Shown here one piece after another: positions 43,558 through 53,579 of a stretch of DNA of 64,000 nucleotides. The first letter of the stretch is position 1. Every line of letters begins with the position of its first letter. The stretch is taken from positions 1,550,001 to 1,614,000 of the forward strand of contig NZ_UAQZ01000001.1 of assembly GCF_900446215.1 (NCBI RefSeq), read 5' to 3'. Source of the DNA: Burkholderia cenocepacia (GTDB lineage Bacteria; Pseudomonadota; Gammaproteobacteria; Burkholderiales; Burkholderiaceae). The translations under genes were made by a program, and so were the position numbers. Below the pieces are notes generated by a model. That model saw nothing but the letters and a program-made list of their open reading frames with translations. It searched no databases and was not told the DNA's origin.

Positions 43558-46500
43558 TCGCGCGCCTCATTCACTGGTCCGTCCATCATCGGTTTCTGGT
43601 GCTGCTGGCCACCGTGCTGCTCGCGGCATGGGGCGTGCATTCGCTGCGGCAGACACCGCTCGACGCCTTGCCCGACCTGTCGGACACGCAGGTGATCGTG
43701 AAGGCGTCGTATCCGGGCAAGGCGCCGCAGGTCGTCGAGGATCAGGTGACCTATCCGCTGACGACGACGCTGCTCGGCGTGCCCGGCGCGAAAACCGTGC
43801 GCGCGTACTCGTCGTTCGGCGACGCGTTCGTCTACGTGCTGTTCGACGACCGCACCGATCCGTACTGGGCGCGCTCGCGCGTGCTCGAATACCTCAGCCA
43901 GGTGCAGAGTCGCCTGCCGGCGGGCGCGACCGTGTCGCTTGGGCCCGATGCGACCGGCGTCGGCTGGGTATACGAGTACGCGCTCGTCGATCGCCCCGGC
44001 CGTCACGATCTCGGCCAGTTGCGCGCGCTCAACGACTGGTTCCTGAAGTTCGAACTGAAGGCCGTGCCGGACGTCTCCGAAGTCGCGAGCATCGGCGGCA
44101 TGGTGCGCCAGTACCAGGTCGTGCTGGACCCGGACAAGCTGCGCGCATACGGCATCACGCAGGCGGCGGTCGCGGAGGCGCTCGGCAAGGCCAACCAGGC
44201 CTCCGGCGGCTCGGTCGTCGAGCTGGCCGAGTCGGAGTACATGGTGCGGTCGTCCGGCTACCTGCGCACGCTCGACGATTTCCGTCACGTCGTGCTGCGC
44301 ACCGACGACACCGGCACGCCGGTCCTGCTCGGCGACGTCGCACGCATCCAGGTCGGCCCGGCGATGCGGCGCGGTATCGCGGAACTGAACGGGCAGGGCG
44401 AAGTGACGGGCGGTGTCGTCGTGATGCGCTCGGGCAAGAACGCGCTGACGACGATCGACGCGGTGAAGGCGAAGCTCGCCGACCTCAAGCGTTCGCTGCC
44501 TGCCGGCGTCGAGATCGTCACGACCTACGACCGATCGCAACTGATCGCGCGCGCGGTCGACAACCTGACGGACAAGCTGATCGAGGAATTCGTCATCGTC
44601 GGTGTCGTCTGCGCGGTGTTCCTGTTCCATCTGCGCAGCGCGCTGGTCGCGATCCTGTCGCTGCCGCTCGGCGTATTGGCCGCGTTCATCGTGATGCGCT
44701 ACCAGGGCGTGAATGCCAACCTGATGTCGCTCGGGGGGATCGCGATCGCGATCGGCGCGATGATCGACGCGGCGATCGTGATGATCGAGAACGCGCACAA
44801 GCATCTGGAAGCGTACGACCACGCGCATCCGGGCGAGCCGCTCACGGCCGCGCGCCGCTGGGAACTCGTCGCGGCATCGGCGGCGGAGGTCGGCCCCGCG
44901 CTGTTCTTCTCGCTGCTGATCATCACGCTGTCGTTCGTTCCGGTGTTTTCGCTGGAAGGGCAGGAGGGCAAGCTGTTCGCGCCGCTGGCGTTCACGAAGA
45001 CCTATACGATCGCGGCGGCCGCCGGGTTGTCGGTGACGCTGGTGCCGGTGCTGATGGGCTATCTGGTGCGCGGCCGCATTCCGCACGAGCACGCGAACCC
45101 GATCAATCGCGTGCTGATCCGCCTGTACCGGCCGCTGCTCGAAGCGACGTTGCGGCGCCCGTGGGCCGCGATCGGCGTGGCAGTCATCGCGCTCGTGTTG
45201 ACGGCCGTGCCGTTGTCGCGGCTCGGCGGCGAATTCATGCCGCCGCTCGACGAAGGCGACTTGCTGTACATGCCGACCGCGCTGCCGGGCATCTCGGCGG
45301 ACAAGGCGAGCGAACTGCTGCAGCAGACCGACCGACTGATCAAGACGGTGCCCGAGGTCGACACGGTGTTCGGCAAGTCGGGTCGCGCCGATACCGCGAC
45401 CGACCCCGCGCCGCTCGAGATGTTCGAGACGACGATCCGCTTCAAGCCGCGCAGTACATGGCGGCCGGGCATGACGCCGGAGAAGCTCGTCGACGAACTC
45501 GACCGGACGGTGAGGGTGCCGGGCCTGTCGAACGTATGGGTGCCGCCGATCCGCAACCGGCTCGACATGCTGTCCACCGGGATCAAGACGCCGGTCGGCG
45601 TGAAGATTTCCGGGCCGGACCTGACGGGAATCGACGCGATCGCGACGCAGGTCGAGGCTGCCGTGAAGCGCGTGCCGGGCGTGACGTCCGCGCTCGCGGA
45701 GCGGCTGAACGGCGGCCGCTACGTCGACGTCGACATCGATCGGCTTGCCGCCGCGCGTTACGGGCTGTCGGTGGCGGATATCCAGTCGGTCGTGTCGTCG
45801 GCGATCGGCGGCGAGGACGTCGGCGAAGTGATCGCCGGGCGCGAACGCTTTCCGATCAACATCCGCTATCCGCGCGAGATCCGCGATTCGCTCGAGAACC
45901 TGCGGCAACTGCCGGTCGTCACCGCGCGCGGCGCGCAGATTCGCCTCGGCGACGTCGCGCGTGTCGCGATCGCCGACGGGCCGCCGATGATCCGCAGCGA
46001 GAACGCACGGCTGTCCGGCTACGTGTACGTCGATCTCCGCGGTGTCGACCTGAGCACGGCGGTTCGTGCGATGCAGCAGGCCGTCGCGCGGCAGGTCGCG
46101 TTGCCGCCCGGCTATTCGATCGCGTGGTCGGGGCAGTTCGAGTATCTCGAACGCGCGGCGGCGACGTTGCGCACCGTCGTGCCCGTCACGCTCGTCGTGA
46201 TCTTCGTGCTGCTGTTCGTCACGTTCGATTCGGCGGCCGACGCGTTGCTGCTGATGTCGACGGTGCCGTTCGCGCTGGTCGGCGGATTCTGGCTCGTATG
46301 GGCGCTCGGCCATGCGGTGTCCGTCGCGACGTCGGTCGGGTTCATCGCGCTGGCGGGCGTGGCGGCCGAATTCGGCGTGGTGATGCTGCTGTACCTGAAG
46401 GGCGCGCTGCAGCGCCGGCTCGATGCCGGCGAACCGCCGACCGATGCGTTGCTGCTCGACGCGATTCGCGAAGGCGCGGTGCTGCGCGTGCGGCCGAAGG

Positions 46501-46760
46501 CGATGACGGTCGCCGTCGTGCTCGCCGGCCTCGTGCCGATCATGATCGGCCACGGCGCCGGGTCCGAAGTCATGCAGCGCATCGCCGCGCCGATGGTCGG
46601 CGGCATGGTCACGGCGCCGCTCTTGTCGATGTTCGTCATTCCCGCCGCGTGGCTTCTGCTGCAGCGCCGTCGTGCGCGAAGCGCGGGCCGAGCGCGGCAT
46701 TCCGATGCAGTTCCTCCCGGCACGAACGTGCCATCCCTTCCCACCGGAGAATCACGATGA
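43554..46760 (+). CDS. cusA: Heavy-metal RND pump CusA (Cu(I)/Ag(I))
   Basis: A 1068-residue RND transporter that drives Cu(I)/Ag(I) out with the proton gradient. The methionine triad that binds Cu(I) in E. coli CusA falls at the same numbers here: Met573 ([10 protein letters not shown]), Met623 ([10 protein letters not shown]) and Met672 ([10 protein letters not shown]). The proton-relay Asp405 lies in [23 protein letters not shown] repeats with twelve membrane helices are intact. The Met triad argues for monovalent copper or silver, not zinc/cobalt (CzcA). It is overlapped by 4 bp at both ends by cusB and the cusF gene. Confidence 0.96.
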   Translation: MIARLIHWSVHHRFLVLLATVLLAAWGVHSLRQTPLDALPDLSDTQVIVKASYPGKAPQVVEDQVTYPLTTTLLGVPGAKTVRAYSSFGDAFVYVLFDDRTDPYWARSRVLEYLSQVQSRLPAGATVSLGPDATGVGWVYEYALVDRPGRHDLGQLRALNDWFLKFELKAVPDVSEVASIGGMVRQYQVVLDPDKLRAYGITQAAVAEALGKANQASGGSVVELAESEYMVRSSGYLRTLDDFRHVVLRTDDTGTPVLLGDVARIQVGPAMRRGIAELNGQGEVTGGVVVMRSGKNALTTIDAVKAKLADLKRSLPAGVEIVTTYDRSQLIARAVDNLTDKLIEEFVIVGVVCAVFLFHLRSALVAILSLPLGVLAAFIVMRYQGVNANLMSLGGIAIAIGAMIDAAIVMIENAHKHLEAYDHAHPGEPLTAARRWELVAASAAEVGPALFFSLLIITLSFVPVFSLEGQEGKLFAPLAFTKTYTIAAAAGLSVTLVPVLMGYLVRGRIPHEHANPINRVLIRLYRPLLEATLRRPWAAIGVAVIALVLTAVPLSRLGGEFMPPLDEGDLLYMPTALPGISADKASELLQQTDRLIKTVPEVDTVFGKSGRADTATDPAPLEMFETTIRFKPRSTWRPGMTPEKLVDELDRTVRVPGLSNVWVPPIRNRLDMLSTGIKTPVGVKISGPDLTGIDAIATQVEAAVKRVPGVTSALAERLNGGRYVDVDIDRLAAARYGLSVADIQSVVSSAIGGEDVGEVIAGRERFPINIRYPREIRDSLENLRQLPVVTARGAQIRLGDVARVAIADGPPMIRSENARLSGYVYVDLRGVDLSTAVRAMQQAVARQVALPPGYSIAWSGQFEYLERAAATLRTVVPVTLVVIFVLLFVTFDSAADALLLMSTVPFALVGGFWLVWALGHAVSVATSVGFIALAGVAAEFGVVMLLYLKGALQRRLDAGEPPTDALLLDAIREGAVLRVRPKAMTVAVVLAGLVPIMIGHGAGSEVMQRIAAPMVGGMVTAPLLSMFVIPAAWLLLQRRRARSAGRARHSDAVPPGTNVPSLPTGESR

Positions 46761-47125
46761 AGATGAATCAATTGATCGCTGCTGCAACCGCTGTCGTCGC
46801 GCTGAGTGCTTTCGCGGTACCGGCGCTTGCCGCCGGCGAGATGTCGAACATGGACATGTCCGGCATGAAGATGTCGTCGGACGGCGCGGCGGAATCGAAC
46901 GCTGCGCTGACCGACGCCGAAGTGAAGAAGGTCGATGCCGCGAGCGGTAAGATCACGTTGAAGCACGGCGCGCTGCAGAACGTCGGGATGCCGCCGATGA
47001 CGATGGCGTTCAAGGCGAAGGATGCGGCGATGCTCGCGCAAGCGCATGCGGGCGACAAGGTCAAGGTGCGGATCGAGAAGGTCGACGGCACGCTGACGAT
47101 CGTCAAACTCGTCAAGGGTTCCTGA
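46757..47125 (+). CDS. cusF: Periplasmic copper chaperone, CusF-like
   Basis: A 122-residue exported copper protein. After the signal peptide ([15 protein letters not shown]) comes a Met-rich linker [11 protein letters not shown], then the CusF beta barrel. Copper ligands are His70, Met81 and Met83; the Trp that covers the metal in E. coli CusF is replaced by Met78 ([10 protein letters not shown]). It hands Cu(I)/Ag(I) to CusB. The ATG overlaps the cusA stop by 4 bp and a perfect 11-bp hairpin follows, so it is the last gene of the operon. Confidence 0.92.
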   Translation: MKMNQLIAAATAVVALSAFAVPALAAGEMSNMDMSGMKMSSDGAAESNAALTDAEVKKVDAASGKITLKHGALQNVGMPPMTMAFKAKDAAMLAQAHAGDKVKVRIEKVDGTLTIVKLVKGS

Positions 47126-47131
47126 TCGTCG

Positions 47132-47163
47132 GGATGCGGGCGTCGCAGCCGCCGCCCGCATCC
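47132..47163 (+). terminator. 11-bp perfect hairpin after cusF
   Basis: GGATGCGGGCG (47132-47142) pairs fully with CGCCCGCATCC (47153-47163) around a 10-nt loop, starting seven bases after the stop codon. It probably ends the Cus operon. Confidence 0.65.
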
Positions 47164-47232
47164 GGCGCCGTGAAGCGCGCCATGAAGCGCGCCGCGCCGA
47201 CGTGTTGGTCGGCCGGCGCGCCCGCCCGGCGT

Positions 47233-48243
47233 TCAGCGCGCCAGCGTCACCGCCAGATATCCCGCATAACCCGCGCCATTCGCGAGCAATGCCCAGATCG
47301 CGAGCCCGCGCGTGCGCGCATTGACGCGCAGCCAGGCCGCCGCCGCGAGCGTGATGATCACGCCGGTCAGCACTTCGGGGCGCGGCTCCCACGGCGTCAG
47401 CATGATGCCGATCGCCGGCAGCAGCGTGCCCTGGAACACCATCGCGCCGGTGATGTTGCCGAACGCCAGCGTGTCTTTCCCGCGGCGAATCCACAGCACG
47501 CTGTTGACCTTCTCCGGCAGCTCCGTCGCGATCGGCACGATGATCAGCGACAGCAGCAGCGCCGACACGCCGAGCACGTGCGACACGCCTTCCACGCCGT
47601 GAATGAAGCCCTTCGCCCCGCCGACCAGCAGCGCGACGCCGATCAGCAGTTGCAGCACGATCGTCGCCAGGTTGGTCGGCAGGCCGATGCGCGACAGCAA
47701 CATCGCGTGCGGCGCCTCGGTGCCGTGCCCGGCATCGACGAGCCCGGTCGATGCACGGAACGTCATCACGACGTACATCACGTAGAGCCCGACCAGCATC
47801 GCGGCGAGCAGCGCGCGTACGGCCCAGTTGTGATGCGGAACGAACATCGCGACGGTCGCCAGCGAGAACGCGGCGAGGAACGTGTTCATGTCGCGCACGA
47901 AGCCGGTGCGTTCCGGCGCGATCGTGCCGCGCAGCCCGCGCGTGCGGATCACGGCGAGCGTCATCAGGAACGTGGTGAGCGTCGCGAGCATCAGCGGCGC
48001 GCCGAGAATCGCGCCGACGCCGATCTCCTCGTTCACGGCCTGGTTCGACGTGCCGCCGGCCAGCGCGAGCAGCGGCACCATCGTTTCGGGCAGCGCGGTG
48101 CCGACGGCCGCGAACAGCGAGCCCGTCACGCCTTCGGAAATCTTCAGGCGTTCGCCGAGATGTTCGAGCGCATTGGTGAAGACTTCGGCCGCGACGAGGA
48201 TCACGACCAGCATGAACGCCAGTTCGACAAACATGAAGGTCAT
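47233..48243 (-). CDS. CaCA-family cation exchanger, probable Mn2+ exporter
   Basis: A 336-residue membrane protein with ten or so helices and the two inverted cation-exchanger repeats: FVELAFMLVVILVAAEVFTNALEHL with AVGTALPETMVPLLALAGG (repeat 1, GxxxPE) and GGAKGFIHGVEGVSHVLGVS with IIVPIATELPEKVNSVLWIRR (repeat 2). Family members exchange Ca2+, Mn2+ or Na+ for protons. The ATG at 48243 starts MTFMFVELAF. Its 5' leader carries a yybP-ykoY manganese riboswitch (48366-48482), so manganese efflux is the best guess for its function. Confidence 0.9.
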   Translation of the reverse strand: MTFMFVELAFMLVVILVAAEVFTNALEHLGERLKISEGVTGSLFAAVGTALPETMVPLLALAGGTSNQAVNEEIGVGAILGAPLMLATLTTFLMTLAVIRTRGLRGTIAPERTGFVRDMNTFLAAFSLATVAMFVPHHNWAVRALLAAMLVGLYVMYVVMTFRASTGLVDAGHGTEAPHAMLLSRIGLPTNLATIVLQLLIGVALLVGGAKGFIHGVEGVSHVLGVSALLLSLIIVPIATELPEKVNSVLWIRRGKDTLAFGNITGAMVFQGTLLPAIGIMLTPWEPRPEVLTGVIITLAAAAWLRVNARTRGLAIWALLANGAGYAGYLAVTLAR

Positions 48244-48306
48244 GCGGCACCTCCGCAGGCAGCGGTGGCGTGGGCAAGGCGAGCAGGGAGGAACATGGGG
48301 ACTCCG

Positions 48307-48352
48307 TGGTCGGACGCTGACGAACCATGACACATCCGCCGACGTCCGACCA
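48307..48352 (-). promoter_or_regulatory. 10-bp inverted repeat, riboswitch expression platform
   Basis: TGGTCGGACG (48307-48316) and CGTCCGACCA (48343-48352) are perfect complements separated by 26 bases, lying between the riboswitch core and the exchanger start codon. A long hairpin here could be the expression platform. Confidence 0.45.
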
Positions 48353-48365
48353 GGAACGACGCGAT

Positions 48366-48482
48366 GTGCCGATGGTCTCGCCAAGCCGATCAGGCCGAAC
48401 GCGCCACGGCCGCAAGCCGAGTGTGTTGACGCGTTCGCTTTCCGGGGGCGGAAAGCAGGCTACTCCCCAAAGACGGAGAGCA
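48366..48482 (-). promoter_or_regulatory. yybP-ykoY manganese riboswitch
   Basis: Read on the minus strand, the region shows the aptamer in order: GGGGAGTAGCC (48468-48458), a perfect hairpin GCTTTCCG/CGGAAAGC with a CCCC loop (48456-48437), then GCGTCAACACACTCGGC, GCCGTGGCGCGTTC and the closing GGCGAGACC (about 48382-48374). GGGGAGUAG and CGAGACC are the two conserved loops that bind Mn2+ in this class, and the CAACACACUCGGC...GCCGUGGCGC stretch matches my memory of the Xanthomonas aptamer. It precedes a cation exchanger, the expected type of target; such RNAs turn genes on with excess manganese. The outer ends are approximate. Confidence 0.88.
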
Positions 48483-48530
48483 GTCTAGCCGAGCGGTTTT
48501 CTTTCGACAAGCCTTCGTCTCGAAAAAAAT

Positions 48531-48586
48531 ATACCCCTCCACCCTATAGGGGCAGCCTTCCGGAGATATACTCCCCTACCCTATAC
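48531..48586. promoter_or_regulatory. Tandem RcnR/DmeR-type operators
   Basis: Two similar 19-bp elements, ATACCCCTCCACCCTATAG (48531-48549) and ATACTCCCCTACCCTATAC (48568-48586), start 37 bp apart just upstream of dmeR. An AT-flanked C-run is the form of binding site used by RcnR/CsoR repressors. The second ends 11 bp before the start codon and is followed by AGGAG, so binding would block transcription of dmeRF. Confidence 0.65.
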
Positions 48587-48597
48587 AGGAGCCATCG

Positions 48598-48873
48598 ATG
48601 AGTCATACCGTCCGCGAGAAACAGAAGCTGCTGAACCGCGTGCGCCGTATCAAGGGACAGGTGGAAGCGATCGAGCGGGCGCTGGAAGAAGAGCGCGGCT
48701 GCAACGACGTGCTGCAACTGATCACGAGCTGCCGCGGCGCGATGAACGGCCTGCTGGCCGTCGTGCTGGAAGACCACATCCGGTCGCATCTCGTCGATGC
48801 GGACACGCCCGATGCGCACGAGGGCAGCGCGACCGAGCAGCTGATCGAGGTCGTGCACAGCTATTTCAAGTAA
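48598..48873 (+). CDS. dmeR: RcnR/CsoR-family Ni/Co-sensing repressor DmeR
   Basis: A 91-residue all-helical repressor. The nickel/cobalt ligands of E. coli RcnR are at identical positions: His3 (MSHTVREKQK), Cys35 (ERGCNDVLQ), His60 and His64 (LEDHIRSHLV), which points to Ni2+/Co2+ rather than copper (CsoR) or formaldehyde (FrmR). The RVRRIKGQVEAIERALEEE segment is the DNA-binding helix region. It precedes the cation-diffusion-facilitator gene by 12 bp, as in rhizobial dmeRF, and two operator repeats lie upstream. The metal-free form should repress the operon. Confidence 0.93.
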   Translation: MSHTVREKQKLLNRVRRIKGQVEAIERALEEERGCNDVLQLITSCRGAMNGLLAVVLEDHIRSHLVDADTPDAHEGSATEQLIEVVHSYFK

Positions 48874-48885
48874 CCGGATGCAAAC

Positions 48886-49905
48886 ATGAACGAATTCGAC
48901 GGCGCGGCGGCGGGCGGCGCGCACAGCCACGCATTTCTGGGCGCCGCACATGCGCGCAACGAGCGGAAGACGTGGATGGTCATCGGCTTGTGTACGGCGA
49001 TGATGATCGCCGAGATCGTCGGCGGCACGCTGTTCGGCTCGCTCGCGCTGGTCGCCGACGGGCTGCACATGTCGACGCACGCGGGCGCGATGCTGATCGC
49101 CGCGCTGGCCTATACCTATGCGCGCCGGCATGCCGACGATCCGCGTTTCGTGTTCGGCACCGGCAAGCTCGGCGACCTCGCCGGTTTCACGAGCGCGATC
49201 GTGCTGGCGATGATCGCGGTGCTGATCGGCTATGAGGCGATCGCGCGCCTGCTGGCGCCGGTGCCGATTCACTTCGGCGAAGCGATTCCGATTGCGGTGC
49301 TGGGGCTTGCCGTGAACCTCGCGAGCGTGTGGCTGCTCAGCGGCGACCACCATCACGGGCATGGTCACGGCCATCACCATGCGCACGGGCACGACCGCCA
49401 CGATGACCATGATCATGACCACGACGACGCGCACCACGCGCATCATGCTCACGGTTCGCACTCGGCCGCGCATCACGACCACAACATCCGGTCGGCCTAC
49501 GTTCACGTGATCGCCGACGCGGCCGTATCGGTGCTGGCGATCGTCGGCCTGCTGCTCGCGCGCGCGTTCGGATGGGTCTGGATGGACCCGCTCGCGGGCA
49601 TCGTCGGCGCGCTGGTGATCGCCAACTGGGCGTACGGGCTGATGCGCGATACGGGCAGGATCCTGCTCGACGTCAACGTCGATCGCAAGCTGACGGACAA
49701 CGTCCGCCGCGCGATCGAGGCGCTCGGCGACACGGTCAACGATCTTCATGTGTGGCGCGTGGGACCCGGGCACATGAGCGCGATCGTGTCGGTCGAATCG
49801 GCCGACACCGCGCGCGATGCACGTTTCTACCATGCGCTGGTCGCGGGCTTCGACGGCGTGTCGCACGTGACCGTCGAAGTGCTGACGCCCGCGAAGGCGG
49901 CCTGA
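48886..49905 (+). CDS. dmeF: Cation diffusion facilitator DmeF (Co/Ni efflux)
   Basis: A 339-residue CDF exporter. Six helices are arranged around metal-site motifs SLALVADGLHMSTHAGAMLIA (Asp58, His61/His65) and AYVHVIADAAVSVLAIV (His207, Asp211). Between helices IV and V is a very His-rich loop (residues 155-199, about 25 His) that would bind or gate metal. A C-terminal cytoplasmic domain starts about residue 250 (LDVNVDRKLTDNVRRAIEAL). It expels Co2+/Ni2+ by proton antiport and is co-transcribed with dmeR. Confidence 0.94.
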   Translation: MNEFDGAAAGGAHSHAFLGAAHARNERKTWMVIGLCTAMMIAEIVGGTLFGSLALVADGLHMSTHAGAMLIAALAYTYARRHADDPRFVFGTGKLGDLAGFTSAIVLAMIAVLIGYEAIARLLAPVPIHFGEAIPIAVLGLAVNLASVWLLSGDHHHGHGHGHHHAHGHDRHDDHDHDHDDAHHAHHAHGSHSAAHHDHNIRSAYVHVIADAAVSVLAIVGLLLARAFGWVWMDPLAGIVGALVIANWAYGLMRDTGRILLDVNVDRKLTDNVRRAIEALGDTVNDLHVWRVGPGHMSAIVSVESADTARDARFYHALVAGFDGVSHVTVEVLTPAKAA

Positions 49906-49907
49906 TC

Positions 49908-50093
49908 GTGGCCGTGAAATCGCCGTGTATCGAGCTGTGTGCGTTCGACGGCCGCACGGGCTTTTGCGTCGGCTGCCTGCGCACCCGCGACGAGGCGCGC
50001 GACTGGAAGAAGCTGACCGACCATCGCCGGCACCAGATCCTCAACGACCGCACGCGCCGGCAGGCGAAACTTCGGCGCGATACGGCGGAATAG
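49908..50093 (+). CDS. DUF1289 small Cys-rich protein
   Basis: A 61-residue protein beginning VAVKSPCIELCAFDGRTGFCVGC followed by LRTRDEARDWKKLTDHRRHQILN: the four-Cys DUF1289 pattern C-x3-C-x8-C-x2-C, which probably binds a metal such as zinc or an iron-sulphur cluster. Function unknown. The GTG start lies two bases after the dmeF stop codon, so translation is coupled to dmeF. Confidence 0.85.
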   Translation: MAVKSPCIELCAFDGRTGFCVGCLRTRDEARDWKKLTDHRRHQILNDRTRRQAKLRRDTAE

Positions 50094-50183
50094 CGAGCGC
50101 GCACGCACGGCGTGCGGTCGTGTCACGGGACTGCAGTAGCATCACAGGCATTCGACATCTGGATCCCTGAACCGGAGCGACCC

Positions 50184-51392
50184 ATGCAGACCGACTCATC
50201 GACCGGCATTCTTCGGCAGATTCCACGCAGCGTGTGGGTGCTCGGCTGTGTCAGCCTGCTGATGGACGTGTCGTCCGAAATCATCCACAGCCTGTTGCCG
50301 ATGTTCCTGATGGCGGGGCTCGGCGCGAGCGCGACGACGATCGGCCTGATCGAGGGGATCGCCGAGGCGACGTCGCCGGTCGTCAAGGTGTTCTCCGGCA
50401 CGCTGAGCGACTATCTGCGCAATCGCAAATGGCTCGCGGTGACCGGCTACGCGCTCGGCGCGCTCAGCAAGCCGCTGTTCGCGATCGCGCCGACGATCGG
50501 CGTCGTGGTGACCGCACGCATCGTCGATCGCGTCGGCAAGGGGATTCGCGGCGCGCCGCGCGATGCGCTCGTCGCCGACGTCACGCCCGTTCACCTGCGC
50601 GGCGCCGCGTACGGGTTGCGCCAGTCGCTCGACACGGTCGGCGCATTCCTCGGGCCGCTGCTGGCCGTCGTCATCATGCTGGTGTGGCGCGACGATTTCC
50701 GCCTCGCGTTCTGGCTGGCCGTGATCCCGGGCGTGCTCGCCGTGGCGCTGCTCGCGTTCGGCATCGACGAACCGGCGCGTGCGCCGGGCGAGCCGCGCGT
50801 CAATCCGATCCGCCGCGAGGTCGTCGCGCAACTCGGTGCCCGCTACTGGTGGGTCGTGGCCGTCGGCGGCGTGTTCGCGCTCGCGCGTTTCAGCGAGGCG
50901 TTCCTGGTGCTGCGCGCGATGGGCAGCGGCGTGCCCGTCGCGCTCGTGCCGCTCGTGATGGTCGCGATGAACGTCGTGTATGCGTTGTCCGCTTACCCGT
51001 TCGGCAAGCTCGCCGATACGACGAGCCACACGACACTGATGGTGGTCGGGCTCGTCATGCTGATCGCCGCCGATATCGTGTTGGCGCACGGCGCGCACTG
51101 GCCGGCCGTGCTCGTCGGCGTCGCGCTGTGGGGGCTCCATATGGGCATGACGCAAGGGCTGCTCGCGACGATGGTCGCGCATGCCGCGCCGGCCGAATTG
51201 AGAGGGACGGCGTTCGGCGTGTTCAACCTGGTCAGCGGCATCGTGACGCTCGTATCGAGCGTCGTCGCGGGCTTCCTGTGGGACCGGGCCGGTGCTGCTG
51301 CCACGTTCTACGCGGGGGCGGTGTTCAGCGCGGCGACCATCGCGCTGCTCGTGTGCGTTCGCACGTCGTTCGGCACGGTGCAGGATCGCTAG
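50184..51392 (+). CDS. MFS transporter, NreB-like (nickel efflux family)
   Basis: A 402-residue, twelve-helix MFS protein. The start VWVLGCVSLLMDVSSEIIHSLLPMFLM, LIEGIAEATSPVVKVFSGTLSDYL, RIVDRVGKGIRGAPRDALVADVT and GAAYGLRQSLDTVGAFLGPLLA match my memory of NreB-type nickel-resistance transporters. It lacks the His-rich tail of the Achromobacter protein, so metal specificity is uncertain. It follows dmeF/DUF1289 by 90 bp on the same strand, which fits a role in Ni/Co export. Confidence 0.8.
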   Translation: MQTDSSTGILRQIPRSVWVLGCVSLLMDVSSEIIHSLLPMFLMAGLGASATTIGLIEGIAEATSPVVKVFSGTLSDYLRNRKWLAVTGYALGALSKPLFAIAPTIGVVVTARIVDRVGKGIRGAPRDALVADVTPVHLRGAAYGLRQSLDTVGAFLGPLLAVVIMLVWRDDFRLAFWLAVIPGVLAVALLAFGIDEPARAPGEPRVNPIRREVVAQLGARYWWVVAVGGVFALARFSEAFLVLRAMGSGVPVALVPLVMVAMNVVYALSAYPFGKLADTTSHTTLMVVGLVMLIAADIVLAHGAHWPAVLVGVALWGLHMGMTQGLLATMVAHAAPAELRGTAFGVFNLVSGIVTLVSSVVAGFLWDRAGAAATFYAGAVFSAATIALLVCVRTSFGTVQDR

Positions 51393-51416
51393 CCGCACGA
51401 CGCGGCGGCGCACGCG

Positions 51417-52826
51417 CTAACGATCGGCGCCGCGCGGAAAATAAAGCGCGAACGTCGTGCGCCCGTCGCGGCTCGCGACCTCCACCTTGCCGCGATGCAG
51501 CTCCATGATCGACTTCACGATCGCGAGCCCGAGCCCCGCGTTGCGCGCCGCGCCGTGCCGCGACGAATCGATCCGGTAGAAGCGCTCGAAGATCCGCTCG
51601 ACCTGTTCGGGCGGAATCGCGGCGCCGCGGTTCGTGACTTCGACGACCGCGTAGCCGCGTTGTACGGACACGGCCAGCTCGATCGTCGACGCGGCGTCCG
51701 CGTGTTCGAGCGCATTCGACGCGAGGTTGCTGACCGCGCGCCGGAACAGCGTCGCGTCCGCGACGACCGGCGCTTCGCCATGCACGTCGATGCGCACGCC
51801 GGCCTCGTCGGCCAACGCCTGGAAATACGACGCGAGGCGGCGCAGTTCGCTGCCCGCGTCCAGTTCGGCGGTCTTCAGGTGCTGCCGCGCATTGTCGGTG
51901 CGCGCGAGAAACAGCATGTTCTCGATCATCCGCTGCAGCCGTTCGCATTCCTCGATGTTCGATTCGATCAGCGCTTCGTATTCGTCGACGGTGCGGGCGC
52001 GCGACAGCGTGATCTGCGACGAGCTGATCACGTTCGCGAGCGGCGTGCGCATGTCGTGCGCGAGATCGGACGAGAACTGCGACAGCCGCACGAACGCGCG
52101 TTCGAGGCGGTCGAGCATCCGGTTCACCGACGTGGCGAACTCGCGCAATTCGACCGGGCCGCCGCGCGCGTCGAGGCGTGCGTTCAGGTTGTGCGCCTCG
52201 ATGCGCGACGTCTGCCGGCCGAGGCTTTCGACCGGGCGCAGGCCGCGCGACGCGACCGCGTAGCCGAGCGCGCCGACCAGCAGCGCGCCGACGGCCGCCG
52301 CGAGCCAGATGTCGACACGATAGCTTTCGAGCAGCGACTGCCGATCGGTCGCGGTGCGCGCGAGCGCGACCTCGATCGCTTCGCCGGACGGCAGCGTTTC
52401 GCGCGCGTACACGCAGCGCGACGTGCCGATGCCGGGCGGCGCGCACGTGAACGGCCCATCGGCGCTGCCAGCCGGATGCGGCGCCGAGATCACCGATGCG
52501 AGCGTGTTGCCGGCTTCGTCGGAATGCTCGACGAGCGGCTGGTGTCGCGCATCGTAGATGCCGAGATAGACGCCCGGATGTGACAGCAGCACGTCATGGA
52601 ACACGGCCGGGTCGGCGCGCAGCGCGGCCGTCGAGCCGCTGGCGCGTGCCAGTTGCAGGAACTGGTTGAGCTTGGCGGAGATCTCGATGTCGTCGCGCCG
52701 CGTCAGTTCGGCGGACAGCGAACGATAGAGATACGCGCCGGTCAGCGCGAACACGAGCGCCGCGACGGCGGCGAACGCGAGCGTCAGGCGCCGCAGCAGC
52801 GAATACGACGCGGGGCGCGCGGTCAC
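51417..52826 (-). CDS. irlS: Heavy-metal sensor histidine kinase (IrlS/CusS-like)
   Basis: A 469-residue membrane sensor. Helices at residues 14-36 and 173-193 flank a periplasmic loop (37-172) that would see copper or silver. A HAMP linker follows, then the phospho-acceptor His257 in [13 protein letters not shown], the N box [13 protein letters not shown], the G boxes and [31 protein letters not shown]. It autophosphorylates and passes phosphate to the regulator encoded just upstream. The two genes overlap by 4 bp. The name irlRS is the usual one in Burkholderia; cusRS/copRS would be equally fitting. Confidence 0.9.
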   Translation of the reverse strand: MTARPASYSLLRRLTLAFAAVAALVFALTGAYLYRSLSAELTRRDDIEISAKLNQFLQLARASGSTAALRADPAVFHDVLLSHPGVYLGIYDARHQPLVEHSDEAGNTLASVISAPHPAGSADGPFTCAPPGIGTSRCVYARETLPSGEAIEVALARTATDRQSLLESYRVDIWLAAAVGALLVGALGYAVASRGLRPVESLGRQTSRIEAHNLNARLDARGGPVELREFATSVNRMLDRLERAFVRLSQFSSDLAHDMRTPLANVISSSQITLSRARTVDEYEALIESNIEECERLQRMIENMLFLARTDNARQHLKTAELDAGSELRRLASYFQALADEAGVRIDVHGEAPVVADATLFRRAVSNLASNALEHADAASTIELAVSVQRGYAVVEVTNRGAAIPPEQVERIFERFYRIDSSRHGAARNAGLGLAIVKSIMELHRGKVEVASRDGRTTFALYFPRGADR

Positions 52827-53494
52827 GAACGATCCTCGAGCACGTAGCCCATGCCGCGGATCGTGTGGATCAGCTTCTTCTCGTAAGCGTTGTCGATCTT
52901 CGCGCGCAGGCGCTTGATCGCCGCATCGACGACGTTCGTGTCGCTGTCGAAATTCATGTCCCAGATCTGCGACGTGATGAAGGTGCGCGTCAGCACCTCG
53001 CCTTCGCGTTCCGCGAGCAGTTGCAGCAGCGCGAATTCCTGTGCGGTCAGGTCGATGCGGGCGTCGGCGCGCCGCACGCGGCGCTTGAGCAGGTCGATTT
53101 CCAGATCGGCGACGTGCAGGATGTCGCGCACATTGCGCGGCGCGCGCCGCAGCAGCGAGCGGATACGGGCGAGGAATTCGGCATACGCGAACGGCTTGAG
53201 CAGGTAATCGTCGGCGCCGAGTTCGAGCCCGGCGACCTTGTCCTCGATCGCGTCGCGGGCCGTGAGCAGCAGCACGGGCGTCTGCTTCTGCGCGCGCAGC
53301 CGCCTGAGCACCTCGAAGCCGTCGAGCTCCGGCAGCATCACGTCGAGCACGACCAGGTCGAAATCCTCGTGCAATGCGAGGAACAGCCCGTCCTTGCCGT
53401 TTTCCGCGACGTCGACCGTGTAGCTCGCCTCCGTCAGGCCCTTCCGCAGGTAGGACGCCATCTTGGCTTCGTCTTCGACTATCAGTATCCGCAT
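52823..53494 (-). CDS. irlR: OmpR-family response regulator (IrlR/CusR-like)
   Basis: A 223-residue regulator: receiver domain at residues 1-115 with the acceptor Asp51 ([17 protein letters not shown]), Lys at KPFAYAEF, and a winged-helix DNA-binding domain at 125-220 ([55 protein letters not shown]). It probably activates the copper genes that start at 53728. An ATGAC-N6-GTCAT box lies 85 bp upstream of its start, in the divergent spacer. Confidence 0.93.
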   Translation of the reverse strand: MRILIVEDEAKMASYLRKGLTEASYTVDVAENGKDGLFLALHEDFDLVVLDVMLPELDGFEVLRRLRAQKQTPVLLLTARDAIEDKVAGLELGADDYLLKPFAYAEFLARIRSLLRRAPRNVRDILHVADLEIDLLKRRVRRADARIDLTAQEFALLQLLAEREGEVLTRTFITSQIWDMNFDSDTNVVDAAIKRLRAKIDNAYEKKLIHTIRGMGYVLEDRS

Positions 53495-53579
53495 GGTGAG
53501 GCAGGCTGTCCGTGATTCCAGCCGGTCAGTGTAACGCCGGAGCGTACGGTGTCGCGCGTGCGCGAAGGATGACCGGCGG

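Noticed and set aside
43515..46700. 1061-codon antisense frame over cusA
   Set aside because: It is the mirror of the cusA gene in GC-rich DNA, rich in Arg, His and Asp, and has no domain; cusA itself is certain from its metal-site residues.
50184..51392. The MFS gene after dmeF as a drug-efflux pump
   Set aside because: Its N-terminal blocks resemble NreB-type metal transporters more than drug pumps, and the neighbours are metal genes; still only a family-level call.
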